Positions 28,801-39,873 are shown, numbered from the stretch's first letter. The stretch is DNA of 64,000 bases from Diploptera punctata (GCA_030220185.1 JASPKZ010007286.1:1364001-1428000), one strand, 5' to 3'. The notes: generated from the letters alone by a model not told the origin. Program-made: numbers and translations.

Positions 28801-29910
28801 CTAATGTCGAGCACTTGATAATGAAATCATTCGCTCTCTTGCACTCCAATATTTAGCAGAAAGGCTGGTCTCTTCTACAAAAGCTGGACAACGGAGGAGA
28901 TGGTTTCTTTCCATATCTTCATTTAAATTGCAAAAAGGGCATTTAGGTGAATCTGTTATGCCAATTCTGTGTAGGTGTTTATTCAAGCAGTCATGTCCCG
29001 TTAGCAGTCTGAATGTTGCTACTGCAGATTTTCTTTGTAATGTAGTAATGTCATAAGCTTGTAGATTTTCCCATTCCTTTCCAGATGTTTTGGTGGTGTA
29101 TTCTTCTCTAAGTTTATTGATGTATTTATTTGAGATGATTCTTTTGATAGAGTGAAAGGAAACTGGAGCAGAAATTGGGTTTGAAACAATTTTGCTACCC
29201 TTCTTGGCTAGAAAATCGGCTATTTCATTGCCTGTCACTCCACAATGGGCCGGAATCCATTGAAGTACAACTTTTTTATGTAGACGGGATAAATGTTTTA
29301 TCATTTTGTGACATTCGATAATTTTGATGCTTTTGGGTGTTGTGTCTCGTGTTATAGCAAGAATGGCTGCTTTGGAGTCACATAGAATTACAACTTTTGT
29401 AAATTTTTGGATGTGATATAAAAGATTTTGTAAACTTAAGAAAATTGCTAGAATTTCACCATCAAAGTTTGTTGAATTTGTGTTTAGTTTACGATAAAAG
29501 GAAAAAAGTGGACATACTGCACCAGCACCAGTGCCACCATCATTTGGTAGGCTGGAGCCATCTGTAAAAATATGTATCCATTCAGGAGCTGGGTATCTTA
29601 GATTTATCATTTCCAGTGACATTTGTTTTAAAATATATGGAGGAGTTTCAGATTTCTTGATGTCTTCTGTTAAATGAAGGTTATATTCGATTTCCAAAAA
29701 TTCTAGAGGGTTGTTTCTCATCTGCATATTTTCTTTTGAATGTGGAAGTTGCAATTTCTGTTTGATTTCTTGTACAATGCTTAGGAAGCTTTGCTGAGAT
29801 TTTAAACATACTTGTGGTTTTCTTTGGGTCCAGTTATTATGGGGTAGCCTTAAAAATTTTTCATACTGTGTGACTGCTGTTTTCTCAATTTCTGAAAAAT
29901 GATATGTAAA
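28801..29910 (-). pseudogene. LINE ORF2 3' part with RNase H domain
   Basis: The 317-codon open frame (28801-29754, minus) encodes an RNase H fold with all four acidic motifs visible: 'IFTDGSSL', 'NFDGEILA', 'LCDSKAAILA' and 'HCGVTGNEIADFLAKKG'. It is followed by 'KSAVATFRLLTGHDCLNKHL' and a CPFC...H...C knuckle ending 'ARERMISLSSARH'. This layout is that of the I/Jockey-type LINEs with RNase H. The reverse transcriptase is missing; upstream remnants reach about 29910. It is the most intact LINE frame here. Confidence 0.88.
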
Positions 29911-29934
29911 GTATTGTTAAATAAAATACTACCA

Positions 29935-30415
29935 TTGATGTTTTTATTATTAATTTAACACTTCTCACTGAAGGATAAATTATATTTGAAGAGAAAAATT
30001 TTCGCCTAGACTGAGACTTGAACCCGGGACCTTTGGCTTTCTAGGCCTATGCTCTATCATCTGAGCTATCGGGGCGAGTTCCGATCAAGATGCAGATTTT
30101 TCTCTTATGTACGTTGTAATTCCCAGCACCAAATGCTATTGAAGCCTTTGCTTCTATCTTTGCAAATGGCGGCTTCTTAGTTAAGAAGACATTTATCGGG
30201 AAAGTAGTGTTTAAATTCCCAATAAACATCTTCTGAACTAAGAAGCTGCCATTTGCAAAGATAGAAGCAAAGGCTTCATAGCATTTGGTGCTGGGAATTA
30301 CAACGTATATAAGAGAAAAATTTGCATCTAGATTGGAACTCGCACCGATAGCTCAGATGGTAGAGCATTGGTCCCGGGTTCGAGTCTCGGTCTGGGCAAA
30401 AATTTTTCTTCAAAT
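29935..30415. repeat. SINE-A inverted pair
   Basis: A minus-strand head at about 30005-30076 and a plus-strand head at about 30338-30400 (the latter lacks part of the anticodon arm). The bodies face each other around 30200. Confidence 0.75.
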
Positions 30416-30493
30416 ATAAAATACTACCATATTTGATTGTGTTATAGCATTTTACTGTAATAGGATTTGACAAACATTTGTGGTTAATTACAG

Positions 30494-30667
30494 GGAGGAG
30501 TTCCAGAAATTCCAGGTTTACCAAATCCCACTTTCTCTCAGACAGTTGGTAGTGTAACTACTCATCCCCACGGTTGTCCCTGGTGCCATAAACAGTACGC
30601 TTCAAAAGCAAAATTACTTCAACATCAGCGCAAGAAACACATAGATCTCTTGCCACAGAGTCAGCAG
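30494..30667 (+). CDS. PRDM10: PRDM10-like exon: last C2H2 finger
   Basis: A 58-codon phase 0-0 exon between GGTTAATTACAG and CAG|GTTAGT. It encodes GGVPEIPGLPNPTFSQTVGS, a linker, then 'HGCPWCHKQYASKAKLLQHQ' 'RKKHIDLLPQSQQ', a C2H2 finger (C-X2-C-X12-H-X4-H). Position and sequence (CP-C-KQY-SK-K--QH-RKKH) fit the most C-terminal finger of PRDM10. Confidence 0.9.
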
Positions 30668-30875
30668 GTTAGTTGGCACAAGCATGTACTATACCTCATC
30701 CGCTCTTAGAGTTATCCTAACATAAACAAACACCACTTCCACCATTTGCGCCACAATTACTGTCACATTGACAGGGAGCACATGTGAAGTATATAAAACG
30801 TGTGATTGTTGAATGGGGCAGATTACAAGAAAGCTAGCAAGATTCTTCACTGAACTAATGAAATACATTTAAAAT

Positions 30876-31113
30876 TGTTTATTTTTTATTATTTCACTCA
30901 CCTCATACTTCATAATTCCTAGCAGACCCAGGGTTCCTTCACATCATTTGTGACATTCTCAACGTTGTGAACGTGACACAGCATTGAGAATGTCACAAAT
31001 GATGTGAAGAAACCCTGGGTCTGCTATGAATTATGAAGTATGAGGTGAGTGAAATAATAAAAAATAAACAATATTAAAAAACCTCATAGTGTTATTTCCT
31101 ATCTACATAACTT
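30876..31113. mobile_element. Penelope-like hairpin insertion
   Basis: Inverted arms meet near 30967; the right tail is CCTCATAGTGTTATTTCC. A 14 bp TSD AATACATTTAAAAT lies at 30862-30875 and 31114-31127. It is only 200 bp downstream of the exon at 30494. Confidence 0.88.
30980..31025 (+). ncRNA. Hammerhead-like motif, variant core
   Basis: Stem I AGCA/TGCT, core TTGAGAA, stem II TCAC/GTGA, GAAA box, stem III ACCC/GGGT and C at the cleavage position (GTC). Copies at 25270-25345 share it. The core differs from CTGANGA at two positions. Confidence 0.5.
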
Positions 31114-31330
31114 AATACATTTAAAATAACTGATTTTTTCCACTAGACAAAGGTTTGCCAGACTTGTGTTTTAAAAATTTAAATGGCGACACAGCAACAG
31201 AAGACTCGACATCTTCAGCCATTTTGTTGCATCAGAATCGACTGAAGCATGATTCAAATGCATCAACCATATGTAATAAACTATTTAAGTTGTAATTATT
31301 GATTAGGTATATTTTAGAATATTATTTATG

Positions 31331-31655
31331 TTTCGTCCACCGCTGTGGTCTCGAGGTAGCGTGCTGCCTTGTCACGCAGCAGGCCCGGGTTCGATCCCCG
31401 GTCAGGACAGTTTTTCTGGGTGAGGTTTTTATTGGGGTTTTTCCTTACCTGTAAGACAAATGTCAGGAAAACTTTAAGGCCCAAACGGTCCCCTAAATCA
31501 TATGGCCATTATCATCATCCTTCACTGGTGTGGAAAGCAACAGGAAGCTACCACACCTACAATTCCGTAGTAAAGCTGCAAGCATAGCATGAAAATGCTA
31601 TGATTGCAGTGAAGGGCCTGCCTTTGGGCAGAATTACTATGAATGGATATATGTT
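31331..31655 (+). repeat. SINE-D, full-length copy
   Basis: Head CCACCGCTGTGGTCTCGAGG with B box GGGTTCGATCCCCGG; body through 'GGGTGAGGTTTTTATTGGGG' to 'GGGCCTGCCTTTGGGCAGAA' and a GGATATATG tail. Eight copies or pieces are in the window. Confidence 0.85.
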
Positions 31656-31657
31656 TT

Positions 31658-31853
31658 GAATATTATTATTTTCATTCATGAAGAATAACAGGTATTTTCA
31701 GGCGACATATTTTAAATTTAATGAAGGGAACTATTTTTTCGTGTACTTTACTGCTTCTACATTGTATGTTGGTGTCCATAACCAATGAAAAGCGAGCAGG
31801 ACATGTGGTTTTGTTTTGATGAGGATCACTTTAAGAGTGAATAGCAATTAAGC
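31658..31853 (+). repeat. Dispersed repeat, pair with 20697-20900
   Basis: See the partner: shared 'ATTTAATGAAGGGAACTA' and 'CCATAACCAATGAAAAGCGA'. Unknown class. Confidence 0.6.
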
Positions 31854-31922
31854 AAATTTGTTGTCTGATATAACAAATAAAAGAAAGACTATGGGCTTAG
31901 GTTCATATAGAATTAATTTTCT

Positions 31923-32295
31923 TGCCCAAGCTGTGCAAAACATTTCTTCCACTTACTTGTGTTTTGCGCTCTTTTAACTTTTCTATCTAACCTCTCTTTG
32001 TTAACTCTTGTTTTTTCGACCCCGACGCTATTAGGGCATCCGAGGGCTAGGGAGTCCTTCCTTTCTTCCATTTCTCCTTTCCTTTATTTTCTTTTCTTCT
32101 CCAGAAAAGCCTGACCAGAGGCTATAAGATAGCAGCCCCATCACTGGTCTTGCCTTCCTTTGGCCAGCAACCAATCGAAGGGACTATTATTATGCTTTCA
32201 AGTCTTATACGAGAATTTCCCATAAGGAAAATTTTCTATAGGATCATAACAGCCCTTGGCCTAATACTTGGAAGGTAGAAGAAGAAGAAGAATTA
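31923..32295 (+). mobile_element. Element G, slightly 5'-truncated
   Basis: Starts at GCCCAAGCTGTGCAAAAC and ends with the shared LINE tail and (GAA)n. A short AGAATTA repeat may be the TSD. Confidence 0.75.
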
Positions 32296-32297
32296 TA

Positions 32298-32874
32298 CAG
32301 GGTGTTTCAGAATAAGTATTATGACTTCTAGGGGTTGTAGAGGGGACTTAGTAGATAAAGTTTTGATAAGGAACCCATGTCCGGAAACGTACCATTTTGA
32401 TGTAAAATAAGTTTGAAGATTGAAACACAATGGGCTGATATCGTGTGTCTTGTGTTTTAGAATAAGTATTACAGACTTCTTGGGGTTATACTACACCTGT
32501 CTGAGGAAGATCTTCTATGAATTCTGGTGGCAGCAGAAATTATTGAGCACACACCATGTCTTGTGGGGCATGTGTATGAAAACATGCGTCGCAGGTACAC
32601 TTTGTGCAATGAACAATAGGGTCGTCATGTGGAACCACACTTGTAGTACAACCTTAGAAGTCTGTAATACTTATTCTGAAACACAAGACACACGATATCA
32701 GCCCATTGTGTTTCAATCTTCGAACTTATTTTACATCGAAATGATACATTTCTGGACATGGGTTCCTTATCAAAATTTTATCTACTAAGTCCCCTCTATG
32801 ACCGCTAGAAGTCTGTAATACTTTTGATGTTATATTTAAATTAGATTCTGTAATACTTATTCTGAAACACCCTG
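32298..32874. mobile_element. Foldback DNA element with long inverted repeats
   Basis: CAGGGTGTTTCAGAATAAGT at the left end and its complement at the right end are flanked by TA (32296-32297 and 32875-32876). The inverted arms extend about 190 bp each (sharing 'AACACAATGGGCTGATATCG'), leaving a unique centre of about 165 bp. A TA target suggests a Tc1/mariner-type MITE. No transposase. Confidence 0.8.
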
Positions 32875-32934
32875 TATATCCTGGCCTATATCTAATACCA
32901 CTATGTTACTAATATGTGACATTACGGGAGAAGG

Positions 32935-33090
32935 GGGGGGGGAAAGTTGTTATTCATTGATATAAAAACACTTCTACCTTATTGTTGGAAAAACATCTGT
33001 AGAAACCTAACTTCCAATCTTTATAACATAATATTAAAATAATTATCTTAATTCCAAAACCTCATTGTTAAATATATTATACTAGACAAT
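32935..33090. other. Short unique DNA
   Basis: A G-run at 32931-32941 and otherwise nothing. Confidence 0.4.
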
Positions 33091-33498
33091 CGGCCACGGT
33101 GGACTAGTGGTTATGCTCCTTGCCTCTGGTCCCAAGGATCGCGGGTTCAAACCCGGGCCGGGGACGATGGATTTTTTTAGGACGGAAAAATCCAAAGAGC
33201 AAGTCCTCCAGGAGGGACTTTAAGCCGTGGGTCCCGAGTCTGAAGATTTTCAGGCTCGTAAAAAATCCTTAAGCCTGAATGAAAAGGCCTCTAAGCAAAA
33301 TTTACCGAATTTTCCCGTCCTATAACTACCTTGGTTTCCTAGATGTCAGTATGAGGTGGAACGCTGACCACGGACCACTGAAAAAATGACATCTATACGA
33401 AAAAAAGTGTAACTAAATTAGTATGGTTCAAATTCTTCCCTGTAGGGGGAGAGCGCCGAAGTCTCTGTATAGGGAAAACATAGGCTTACAATACAATA
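33091..33498 (+). repeat. SINE-C, full-length copy
   Basis: Head GGCCACGGTGGACTAGTGG, B box GGGTTCAAACCC, tail 'GGGAGAGCGCCGAAGTCTC'. Confidence 0.8.
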
Positions 33499-33512
33499 AA
33501 ACTGTTTACTTT

Positions 33513-34191
33513 GACTATTTAACTCATGCCCCAAATGGGAGTCAATGACCAATCACGTTTCAATGATTTCTGTATTACAACCAATCAGAGACGTGTTTCA
33601 CGAAATAATTATCAACGTTAGGATTATCATATATTAAGCAAAGCTCCTCCTTTTTAATATTCTGAACAGGTCTGACCGTTATTTTGCAGTGACTGAGCCT
33701 ATAACAAATACGGCTACCAGATTGTATATAATAGTGCTTACATGTCAACATTTGTAGCAATTGATTATACCACCAAAAAAAGAAACCACTGTTTGCACTT
33801 TCTTAAATGTATACGACATCAAAAATGAATTAATATACAGATTGATGTGTTTCATTTTTTCTCCACTAGAGAGCATTCTTACAATATTGCGTTCCTTTGG
33901 CAATAAATAGTATGATCTGGTTGCAGTGATAAACAAAAGAAGCAGTAGAAGCGTAGGCTACCTATCGTTTCTCATTAGTTTTCAAACATCACCGTTTACT
34001 TTAAATATAAAAATATTTTTAAATAACTGTAGTTAAATAATGATTTGTGAGTAAACAGCTTTATTTTATTCGTTAAATAGTCCTAACAAATGCCACTCTT
34101 GATTTCCAAATTCTCTAGATAAATTCACTCCTCACTTCGTGAGTCGTGAATTTATCGATAATTTGGAAATCACTCGTGGCATTACTTATGA
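33513..34191 (+). repeat. Repeat H, second copy
   Basis: Same ends and terminal hairpin as 15822-16560, with a small internal deletion after 33810. Confidence 0.75.
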
Positions 34192-34193
34192 AA

Positions 34194-34405
34194 AATAAAA
34201 TATCCAAATATTGGTTTCTGTAAGATAAAATCAAATGTTTCATACCTCTCCTCATCTTCTAAGTAGATCACGATTTTCGAAGAAGTGGGTCTTCCGATCG
34301 ACATAACATAAGTCAGCAAACTGGTACTGACAATGGGTTTGCCATGAACCCAAATTCGCGATCTGCTTAGAAGATTAATATGAGGAGAGGTATGAAACAT
34401 TTGAT
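34194..34405. mobile_element. Penelope-like hairpin, decayed
   Basis: Arms 'AAAATCAAATGTTTCATACC' and 'GGTATGAAACATTTGATTTT' are inverted. A degraded hammerhead at about 34335-34380 keeps stem II GGGTTT/GAACCC but has AAA for GAAA. Confidence 0.7.
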
Positions 34406-34411
34406 TTTATC

Positions 34412-34860
34412 ATCATCATCACTCCAGGGATTAGGCAATTGCCCGTTCCGACTTCATAATGCATCAGCCCAACGTCTTCTAGGTCTTCCAACATCACGTC
34501 TTCCTCTTGCTTGATAATTTCTTGCTAACAATGGATATCTCTCCTTACTCATTCCATCCATGTGATCAATCCATTTCTGTCTGTAATTCGTGACTTTATC
34601 CAATAAAGGCTGTACTTTCAATTCTTCTCTTATATCCTCATTTCTTATTCTATCAAGTCTTGTACATCCTTTAACTTGTCTTAGGAACCGCATCTCTGCC
34701 GTCTGTATTCTATCCCTCTGTCATCTCACTGGAGCCCAAGTTTCACATCCATACAATATTGTGGGAACCACCATAACATTATACATTTTTATCTTGGTTT
34801 CTTTTCTAATTTTATTTTTTAATGTTCTCTGTATTGTTCCACACACCGTCTGAAATTTAT
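34412..34860 (-). pseudogene. LINE ORF2 3' fragment with GAT tail
   Basis: Minus frame: 'MRFLRQVKGCTRLDRIRNED', 'IREELKVQPLLDKVTNYRQK', 'GRRDVGRPRRRWADAL', then a GAT-rich tail at 34412-34425. Upstream codons ('TKIKMYNVMVVPTILYGCET'-like) reach 34860. Confidence 0.75.
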
Positions 34861-35000
34861 TTATTTTGGAGTCAATATCTCTTTATCTTAAATTAATTAT
34901 CATAGTGATTTGTTCCTATAAAAGTTCAATATTGGTTTCTGTGCTTTATTTTGATTGTATAGATATAAATATTTGATGGGTTGTAATATTGGTTTTTAAG

Positions 35001-35169
35001 TCTCCACGGGTTTCAAAGAATCCAAACTCTCCTGGTGGACCAGAAGGTGGGAAGTTTTTGCCTGTGTCGTTGGCACCAGCAACACCAAGTTGTGAACCGC
35101 AGCAGGTAGTGCAACTACAGAGTGCGGCAGAAGGTGTGGTCACTTCTCAAACAATCAGTATTATACCAG
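35001..35169 (+). CDS. PRDM10: PRDM10-like exon: Pro/Ser/Gln-rich region
   Basis: After GGTTTTTAAG the exon gives SPRVSKNPNSPGGPEGGKFL and 'VVQLQSAAEGVVTSQTISII', low-complexity sequence C-terminal to the zinc fingers. It ends ACCAG|GTAATA in phase 1, which joins exactly to the exon at 37139. The acceptor tract is weak (TTGGTTTTTAAG) but the frame is open and joins its neighbours. Confidence 0.8.
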
Positions 35170-35310
35170 GTAATATTTTATTATATTATTTTTAGTCTGA
35201 TCATCTTACCTCAATATTAATGTTGATTTGTTCTTGAACATGTTTCAAAACAATTCTGTTTTATTGTCAGCTTGTCCAGACTGGTTTTGTTTTATGTTGC
35301 ATTATATTAT
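35170..35310 (-). mobile_element. PLE terminal fragment beside exon
   Basis: 'CATCTTACCTCAATATTAAT' and hammerhead remnants (CTGACAA, stem II AAAACA/TGTTTT on the minus strand) start within 15 bp of the exon donor. Confidence 0.6.
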
Positions 35311-35429
35311 ATTTTATTATTCCAAGTTTTCTAAATAATTTTGAATGTGTGTGTATATTTTTTTTCATCTCCTTTTTTTTTTTACAATAATATAGATCTT
35401 TAGTGTTTTTACGTTGTAAAAGTAATCCC

Positions 35430-36115
35430 ACTACAGACCTCAGGAGGCCCTTCGGGTAGTAGGAGGTTAAGGCTCACACTTTTTCTGGACAATCGGCGCT
35501 TGATGTCAGCTGGGTTGTCAGCCCTGCGTGATGACTGCTTTTACCCCCAGAACAAATTTCTAGTACTCATTTCCGTTAGAACATCTTATATATAAAAATT
35601 AATATTAATTAAATAAAAATAAAACTACGATTTGTTTTTATTTAATTAATAAATATGGATTTTCATCAAGTAAACACCAACTCAATTGATTATAAAAATT
35701 AATGTTTGTTTGTTTGTTCGTACTTTATGCACGGCCATACCGTTGGTCCGATTGTGATGGGGTTTTTTGCAAAATGTTCAGGAGATTCCCAGGATGAACA
35801 TAGGCTATAAGAGAGTTGTGATACTCAACTCCTGCACCTTTAACAATCACACTTTTTTATGGAAAATGTGAAAAAAGTAGCTCTTTGGACTCTTAAATGA
35901 CTTACGCTGCCTAAACCATAACAGATACACAAAATTAATGTACACAGAATTGAATATCTCAAAAAGCTCTACAAAAAAGTCCACGACAGCATATGTTTAT
36001 CTCTTACGGATAACTCACAAAAATCATTTTTTGTCTTTCATTGATACCAATAGTCTCTTATCTCTTACGGATAACTCACAATAACCATTTTTGTCTTTCA
36101 TTGATACCAAGAGTC
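35430..36115. other. Probable old repeats, not classified
   Basis: 35430-35560 ('GGAGGCCCTTCGGGTAGTAG') resembles a SINE or LINE leader. 35610-35695 matches 39950-40010 (PLE terminal sequence). 36000-36110 contains a direct duplication of about 50 bp ('CTCTTACGGATAACTCACAA'). Confidence 0.45.
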
Positions 36116-36116
36116 T

Positions 36117-36200
36117 CGTGCCATAACCGAGTGGTTAAGGCAAGAAGTCTTGGTGCAGAACCACGGGACTTACGCTGGTTTGAGTCTCTACGGGGGAAGA
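36117..36200 (+). repeat. Class II tRNA-like sequence (SINE-E head)
   Basis: 'CGTGCCATAACCGAGTGGTTAAGGC' order with an A box of Leu/Ser tRNA type and B-box-like GGTTTGAGTCTC. A relative lies at 52385-52465 (minus). I cannot fold an intact tRNA. Confidence 0.5.
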
Positions 36201-36384
36201 AAAAGAAAAACTGTTTTGACTCACTCTCATCAATTTATCTTTTTTTTCACTCTAATATAATTGTTATATGACAGTTCTTAACTTATCTGCAAAGGAGGGT
36301 ACAATTATAATGTTCATGACTGTGTGACATCATCATTCACACTTCTTGAGCCACAACAGAAGGCTGTAAGAGGTTTTCTTGCAA

Positions 36385-37010
36385 ACTTATTTAATAATGT
36401 ATTCACGTAGACTTTCACGGCCGGAGTTGCTATGATGATGTTGATGAAGATTTTCGGGCTGTAGGCCGTGGTCGTGAGGCTTGTAGTTCCCTGACGTTTC
36501 GCCAAAGACTGCGTCTGGCATCCTCAATGGTTGTCTTGAGACTGGCATTTCTGTCCACTGTCTGTCCTATTTGTACGTTCACCACGATGTGTACGTAAGT
36601 TATATCTGCCTTCTGATTGGTCAGCGTTAGGGACTTCCATTCCTCCAATGAGATTGCTGTTTGATGGTCTAGTCGACTGTACGTTGCATCTGCCTTCTGA
36701 TTGGTCAGTGGTAGGGACTTCCATTGCTCCAATGAGATTGCTGTTTGATAGTCTAGTCGACTGTACTTGTAGAGGTTTACATTTTTCGTTTTTTAGAACC
36801 GGTATCCATACTTTGTTCACTTTTAATGATTCTTCTTTTCTATTGAAACTGTTTTTATGTTTGAATATTTCGATGGCTTCTCGTTGTAGACGGGTAAAAT
36901 AGTGTGTGTGCAGTTAGAAAATATGTCTGTATTCTGGTATTGTACTCTGTGGCCATCAAGTAAAGAGTGTTCTGCTACTGCCGACTTATCCATTTGTTTA
37001 AACAAATGGA
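36385..37010 (-). mobile_element. Penelope-like element, minus-strand 3' end
   Basis: Frames on the minus strand: 'MDKSAVAEHSLLDGHRVQYQ' (GIY-YIG end, 36823-37005), a duplicated 'RLDHQTAISLEEWKSLTLTN' segment and 'RRSLWRNVRELQASRPRPTA'. A hammerhead-like motif at about 36495-36545 has TTGAGGA, stem II GCCA/TGGC and GAAACGTC. Confidence 0.7.
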
Positions 37011-37138
37011 AATGGAAATAAAAGCTCTTTTTGTTTTTTAAACTATTTATTTATTTATAAAATTGGTTTAACTTGTACAAACACAATTATACATTTACAT
37101 AAGAAAATGTAAAATTCATGTACTTTTCTATTTTCTAG

Positions 37139-37233
37139 CTGAGTATCAGATAACTGGCACAGAAGAAGCTTTACGAGAATACCAGGAATCTGGAATAATA
37201 ATTGACGCTTCAACTTTAAAGCGCCCTTTAAAG
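37139..37233 (+). CDS. PRDM10: PRDM10-like exon: EYQITGTEEALREYQE segment
   Basis: After TTTTCTAG, two bases complete an Ala codon from the previous exon. The exon then encodes EYQITGTEEALREYQESGII and 'IDASTLKRPLK', ending AAAG|GTAAAT in phase 0. It is acidic, likely helical, and C-terminal to the zinc fingers. No domain is known to me here. Confidence 0.85.
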
Positions 37234-37239
37234 GTAAAT

Positions 37240-37496
37240 ATATTATTAATTTGGAGAATTGTTGCTTTTACGGAATCAATTTTTTGTTTTCTATAGAGAA
37301 GAATTTATATCAAAGCTGGATTTAAATCATAAACTTTTACGTGCTGCAATTCTGTCACATTTATTAGTTCACAGTTCCAACGACTTCATGAATGAAAATA
37401 GTAACAAATTCCTCTCAAGTATTACATCAGTAGCTCAATTGAAGATCCTATAACACTTCTTTCTTTTTACAATGTCATTATCTTAATTCCAAAAAC
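37240..37496. other. Intron start, nothing recognised
   Basis: Unique DNA between the exon and the next PLE. Confidence 0.4.
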
Positions 37497-37765
37497 TTCT
37501 AAATTGGTTGTGGAATGCAGGCTTTCACGGCCGGTAATCATGGTATTAAAAGATTCCGGGCTGTGTGGCCGTGATCTATAACTGGTGTTTCTTCCAGACG
37601 TTTCTCCCTCAACTGCGGAGGGCATCTTCAGTGGCGATCGCTTCCAGCTGTTGTTTCCCTGTCGTAGACTCGACTGCGAATGAACAGCAGAAAGCTGGAC
37701 GCTCTTATTTATACTAGTGTTGACGTCGTGACTCACGTGACGTCAACACTAGTATAAATAAGAGC

Positions 37766-38249
37766 TTATTTTAGGAATTCTCACTATGAGGTATATTCAT
37801 TAAGGTAGAATATTTTTTATCACTCACCTCATATTGTTCTTATTTGATTATAAACTAGTAGAGTGAAAGAACATCTCAGGAATGTCAAGAAAGGGGAAGT
37901 AGAAAAATCTGCAGTGGCTGCCCATGCATGGTCTGAAAAACATCTTATCGAGAAAGAAGCTAAATTATTATAACAAATAGAAAAACCAAAAGAACTTACT
38001 GTTTGGGAAAAGATCTACATTCAAAAGAGCGAAAAGAAGAAATTAATGAACTTTGAAATTCCCGGTGAGAATGACCTGGTTTTGAGGTTTTTCAGTCAGC
38101 CAATGGAAGGAGAGAAGGACAGCTCTTCAAGATGACAGAACAATGGTCGTGATGATACTGAGGATGGAACAGAAATTATGTTCCGAAACTAGTTTATAAT
38201 CAAATAAGAAGAACAATATGAGGTGAGTGATAAAAAATATTCTACCTTA
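37766..38249. mobile_element. Nested PLE hairpin
   Basis: A 12 bp TSD ATAAATAAGAGC lies at 37754-37765 and 38250-38261. A short left arm (37766-37860) and a longer right part coding 'VKEHLRNVKKGEVEKSAVAA' to 'NFEIPGENDLVLRFFSQP' then a terminal 'ATATGAGGTGAGTGATAAAA'. Confidence 0.85.
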
Positions 38250-38326
38250 ATAAATAAGAGCGTCCAGCTTTCTGCTCTTCATTCGCAGTCGAGTCTACGA
38301 CAGGGAAACAACAGCTGGAAGCACTC

Positions 38327-38369
38327 GCCACTGAAGATGCCCTCCGCAGTTGAGGGAGAAATGTCTGGA
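38327..38369 (+). ncRNA. Hammerhead-like motif
   Basis: Core CTGAAGA at 38331-38337, stem II GCCCTC against GAGGGA (one mismatch), GAAATGTC. Slightly decayed relative of 7868-7910. Confidence 0.5.
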
Positions 38370-38559
38370 AGAAACGCCAGTTATAGACCATGGCCACATA
38401 GCCCGGAATCTTTTAATACCATTCTAAATTGGTTGTTTGCTAATTTATAATTTTTGAGAATCAATTCTTGGATATTCTATTTTTTCCCGAAAAACAGTAT
38501 TATTGTCTTGAAAATAATTAATTATGAAGTTTTGGAATTACAAATCACAAATTTTACAA

Positions 38560-39012
38560 AAACAACGGGGATAATTAACAGTATAATGAAACCATCTTTA
38601 GTACAGAAGAACACAAGATTACGGCTTTATAAGGTTCTCGCAAGACCAGTATTAAGATATGGTAGTGAAGCAGGACAATACAAAGAAGAGATGAAAGCCG
38701 AATAACAGCAAATGAGATGCAATTTATGCACCGTTCAGCAGGCTACACAAAGTGGGACCATGAAAGGAATGAGGAAATTATGGAAGAGTTGGATGTAGAA
38801 CCCATTCTTCACCATATACAAAACTACCAGAACAACTGGAAAGCCCATCTTCAACGAATGCCGTCTCATACAATTCCAAAAGCCATACTTCGCTACTGCC
38901 CCCCAAGGCAAAAGATCGCTGGGACGTAAAAAAAGCGCTGGATGGAAAATTCCTCTTTGAGACCGTAACAGGCCACATGGCCTAATACTTGCATGGATGA
39001 TGACGATGATGG
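38560..39012 (+). pseudogene. LINE ORF2 3' fragment with GAT tail
   Basis: Codons 'GIINSIMKPSLVQKNTRLRL', 'YKVLARPVLRYGSEA' and, after a shift, 'IMEELDVEPILHHIQNYQNN' 'WKAHLQRMPSHTIPKAILRY', ending with a GATGATGACGATG tail. Confidence 0.75.
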
Positions 39013-39194
39013 AATTAAAGTAATTTTATTAATTAAAATAAAAATAAAACGTAGTTTTATTTGATTTTCATATTTATTATATAATTCAGTGACAGCTGTT
39101 TCGGTACACTGTACCTTCTTCAGACATGTTAACAAATTATGAATTGTGTTCCAACTGATCTAAGCAACAATACAACAATATTTATTTAAATTTT

Positions 39195-39860
39195 TTAATT
39201 TAACAAAGGGGATTCATTCAAATCAAGTTGAGAATTTAACAGTTTTTTACTACTTTTAAATTTATTAATTTCTACAGCCTCCAAAAGATCTAACTTCTTA
39301 CCCTTATCACAAATATGTAAAATTTCAAAATTTGGATCGAAACAATGATTAAATTGGAATAGGTGGTTAGCATATTTTGAATTTTCTAAATTTATGTTAT
39401 ATGCTCTCATGTATTCCTTTATCCGAGAGATAAAAGGTCTACCAGTTTGTCCTATATAGACATTGTCACATGTGCCACACTCAAATTATATACACCTGAT
39501 AATTTTTCTTTTTTTTGTTTTGGTTTTATTGTTTTTTATTATATTTTGTAGAGTTTTATTAGTTTTAAATGCCACATTAATGTTCAACTTTTTAAAGTGT
39601 TTAGATATTTTATTTGAAAGTGGGCCTATGTATGACATTACGACATATTTCTTTATGTTTTCTTTGGGTAAAGGAAAAACTTTGTTAATTGCTTTTTTGT
39701 AATGAACCTTCTTAATTAAACATTCTATAATTTCAGGGTCGTGGCCATTATTAACAGCCAATTGTTTAATAATATTCAATTCATTATTATATTCCAAGGG
39801 TGAAAGAGGGATATTTAATATTGTTGTATTGTTGCTTAGATCAGTTGGAACACAATTCAT
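39195..39860 (-). pseudogene. PLE ORF: linker and GIY-YIG domain
   Basis: Upstream frame: 'IPLSPLEYNNELNIIKQLAV', 'NNGHDPEIIECLIKKVHYKK' and 'PLSNKISKHFKKLNINVAFK', the region between reverse transcriptase and endonuclease. A stop at about 39486 interrupts it just before the CGTCDNVYIGQTGRPFISRI segment, the YIG half of the GIY-YIG domain; then 'NHLFQFNHCFDPNFEIL' and 'SQLDLNESPLLN'. A PLE lineage distinct from the others in the window. Confidence 0.8.
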
Positions 39861-39873
39861 AATTTGTTAACAT

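Larger units (their letters stand above)
37512..38421. mobile_element. Penelope-like palindrome with nested PLE
   Basis: The family seen at 6887-7991. Its arms meet at about 37737 (GACGTCAACACTAGTATAAA). The flanking repeat TTCTAAATTGGTTGT lies at 37497-37511 and 38422-38436. A different PLE is inserted in the right arm at 37766-38249. Confidence 0.85.
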
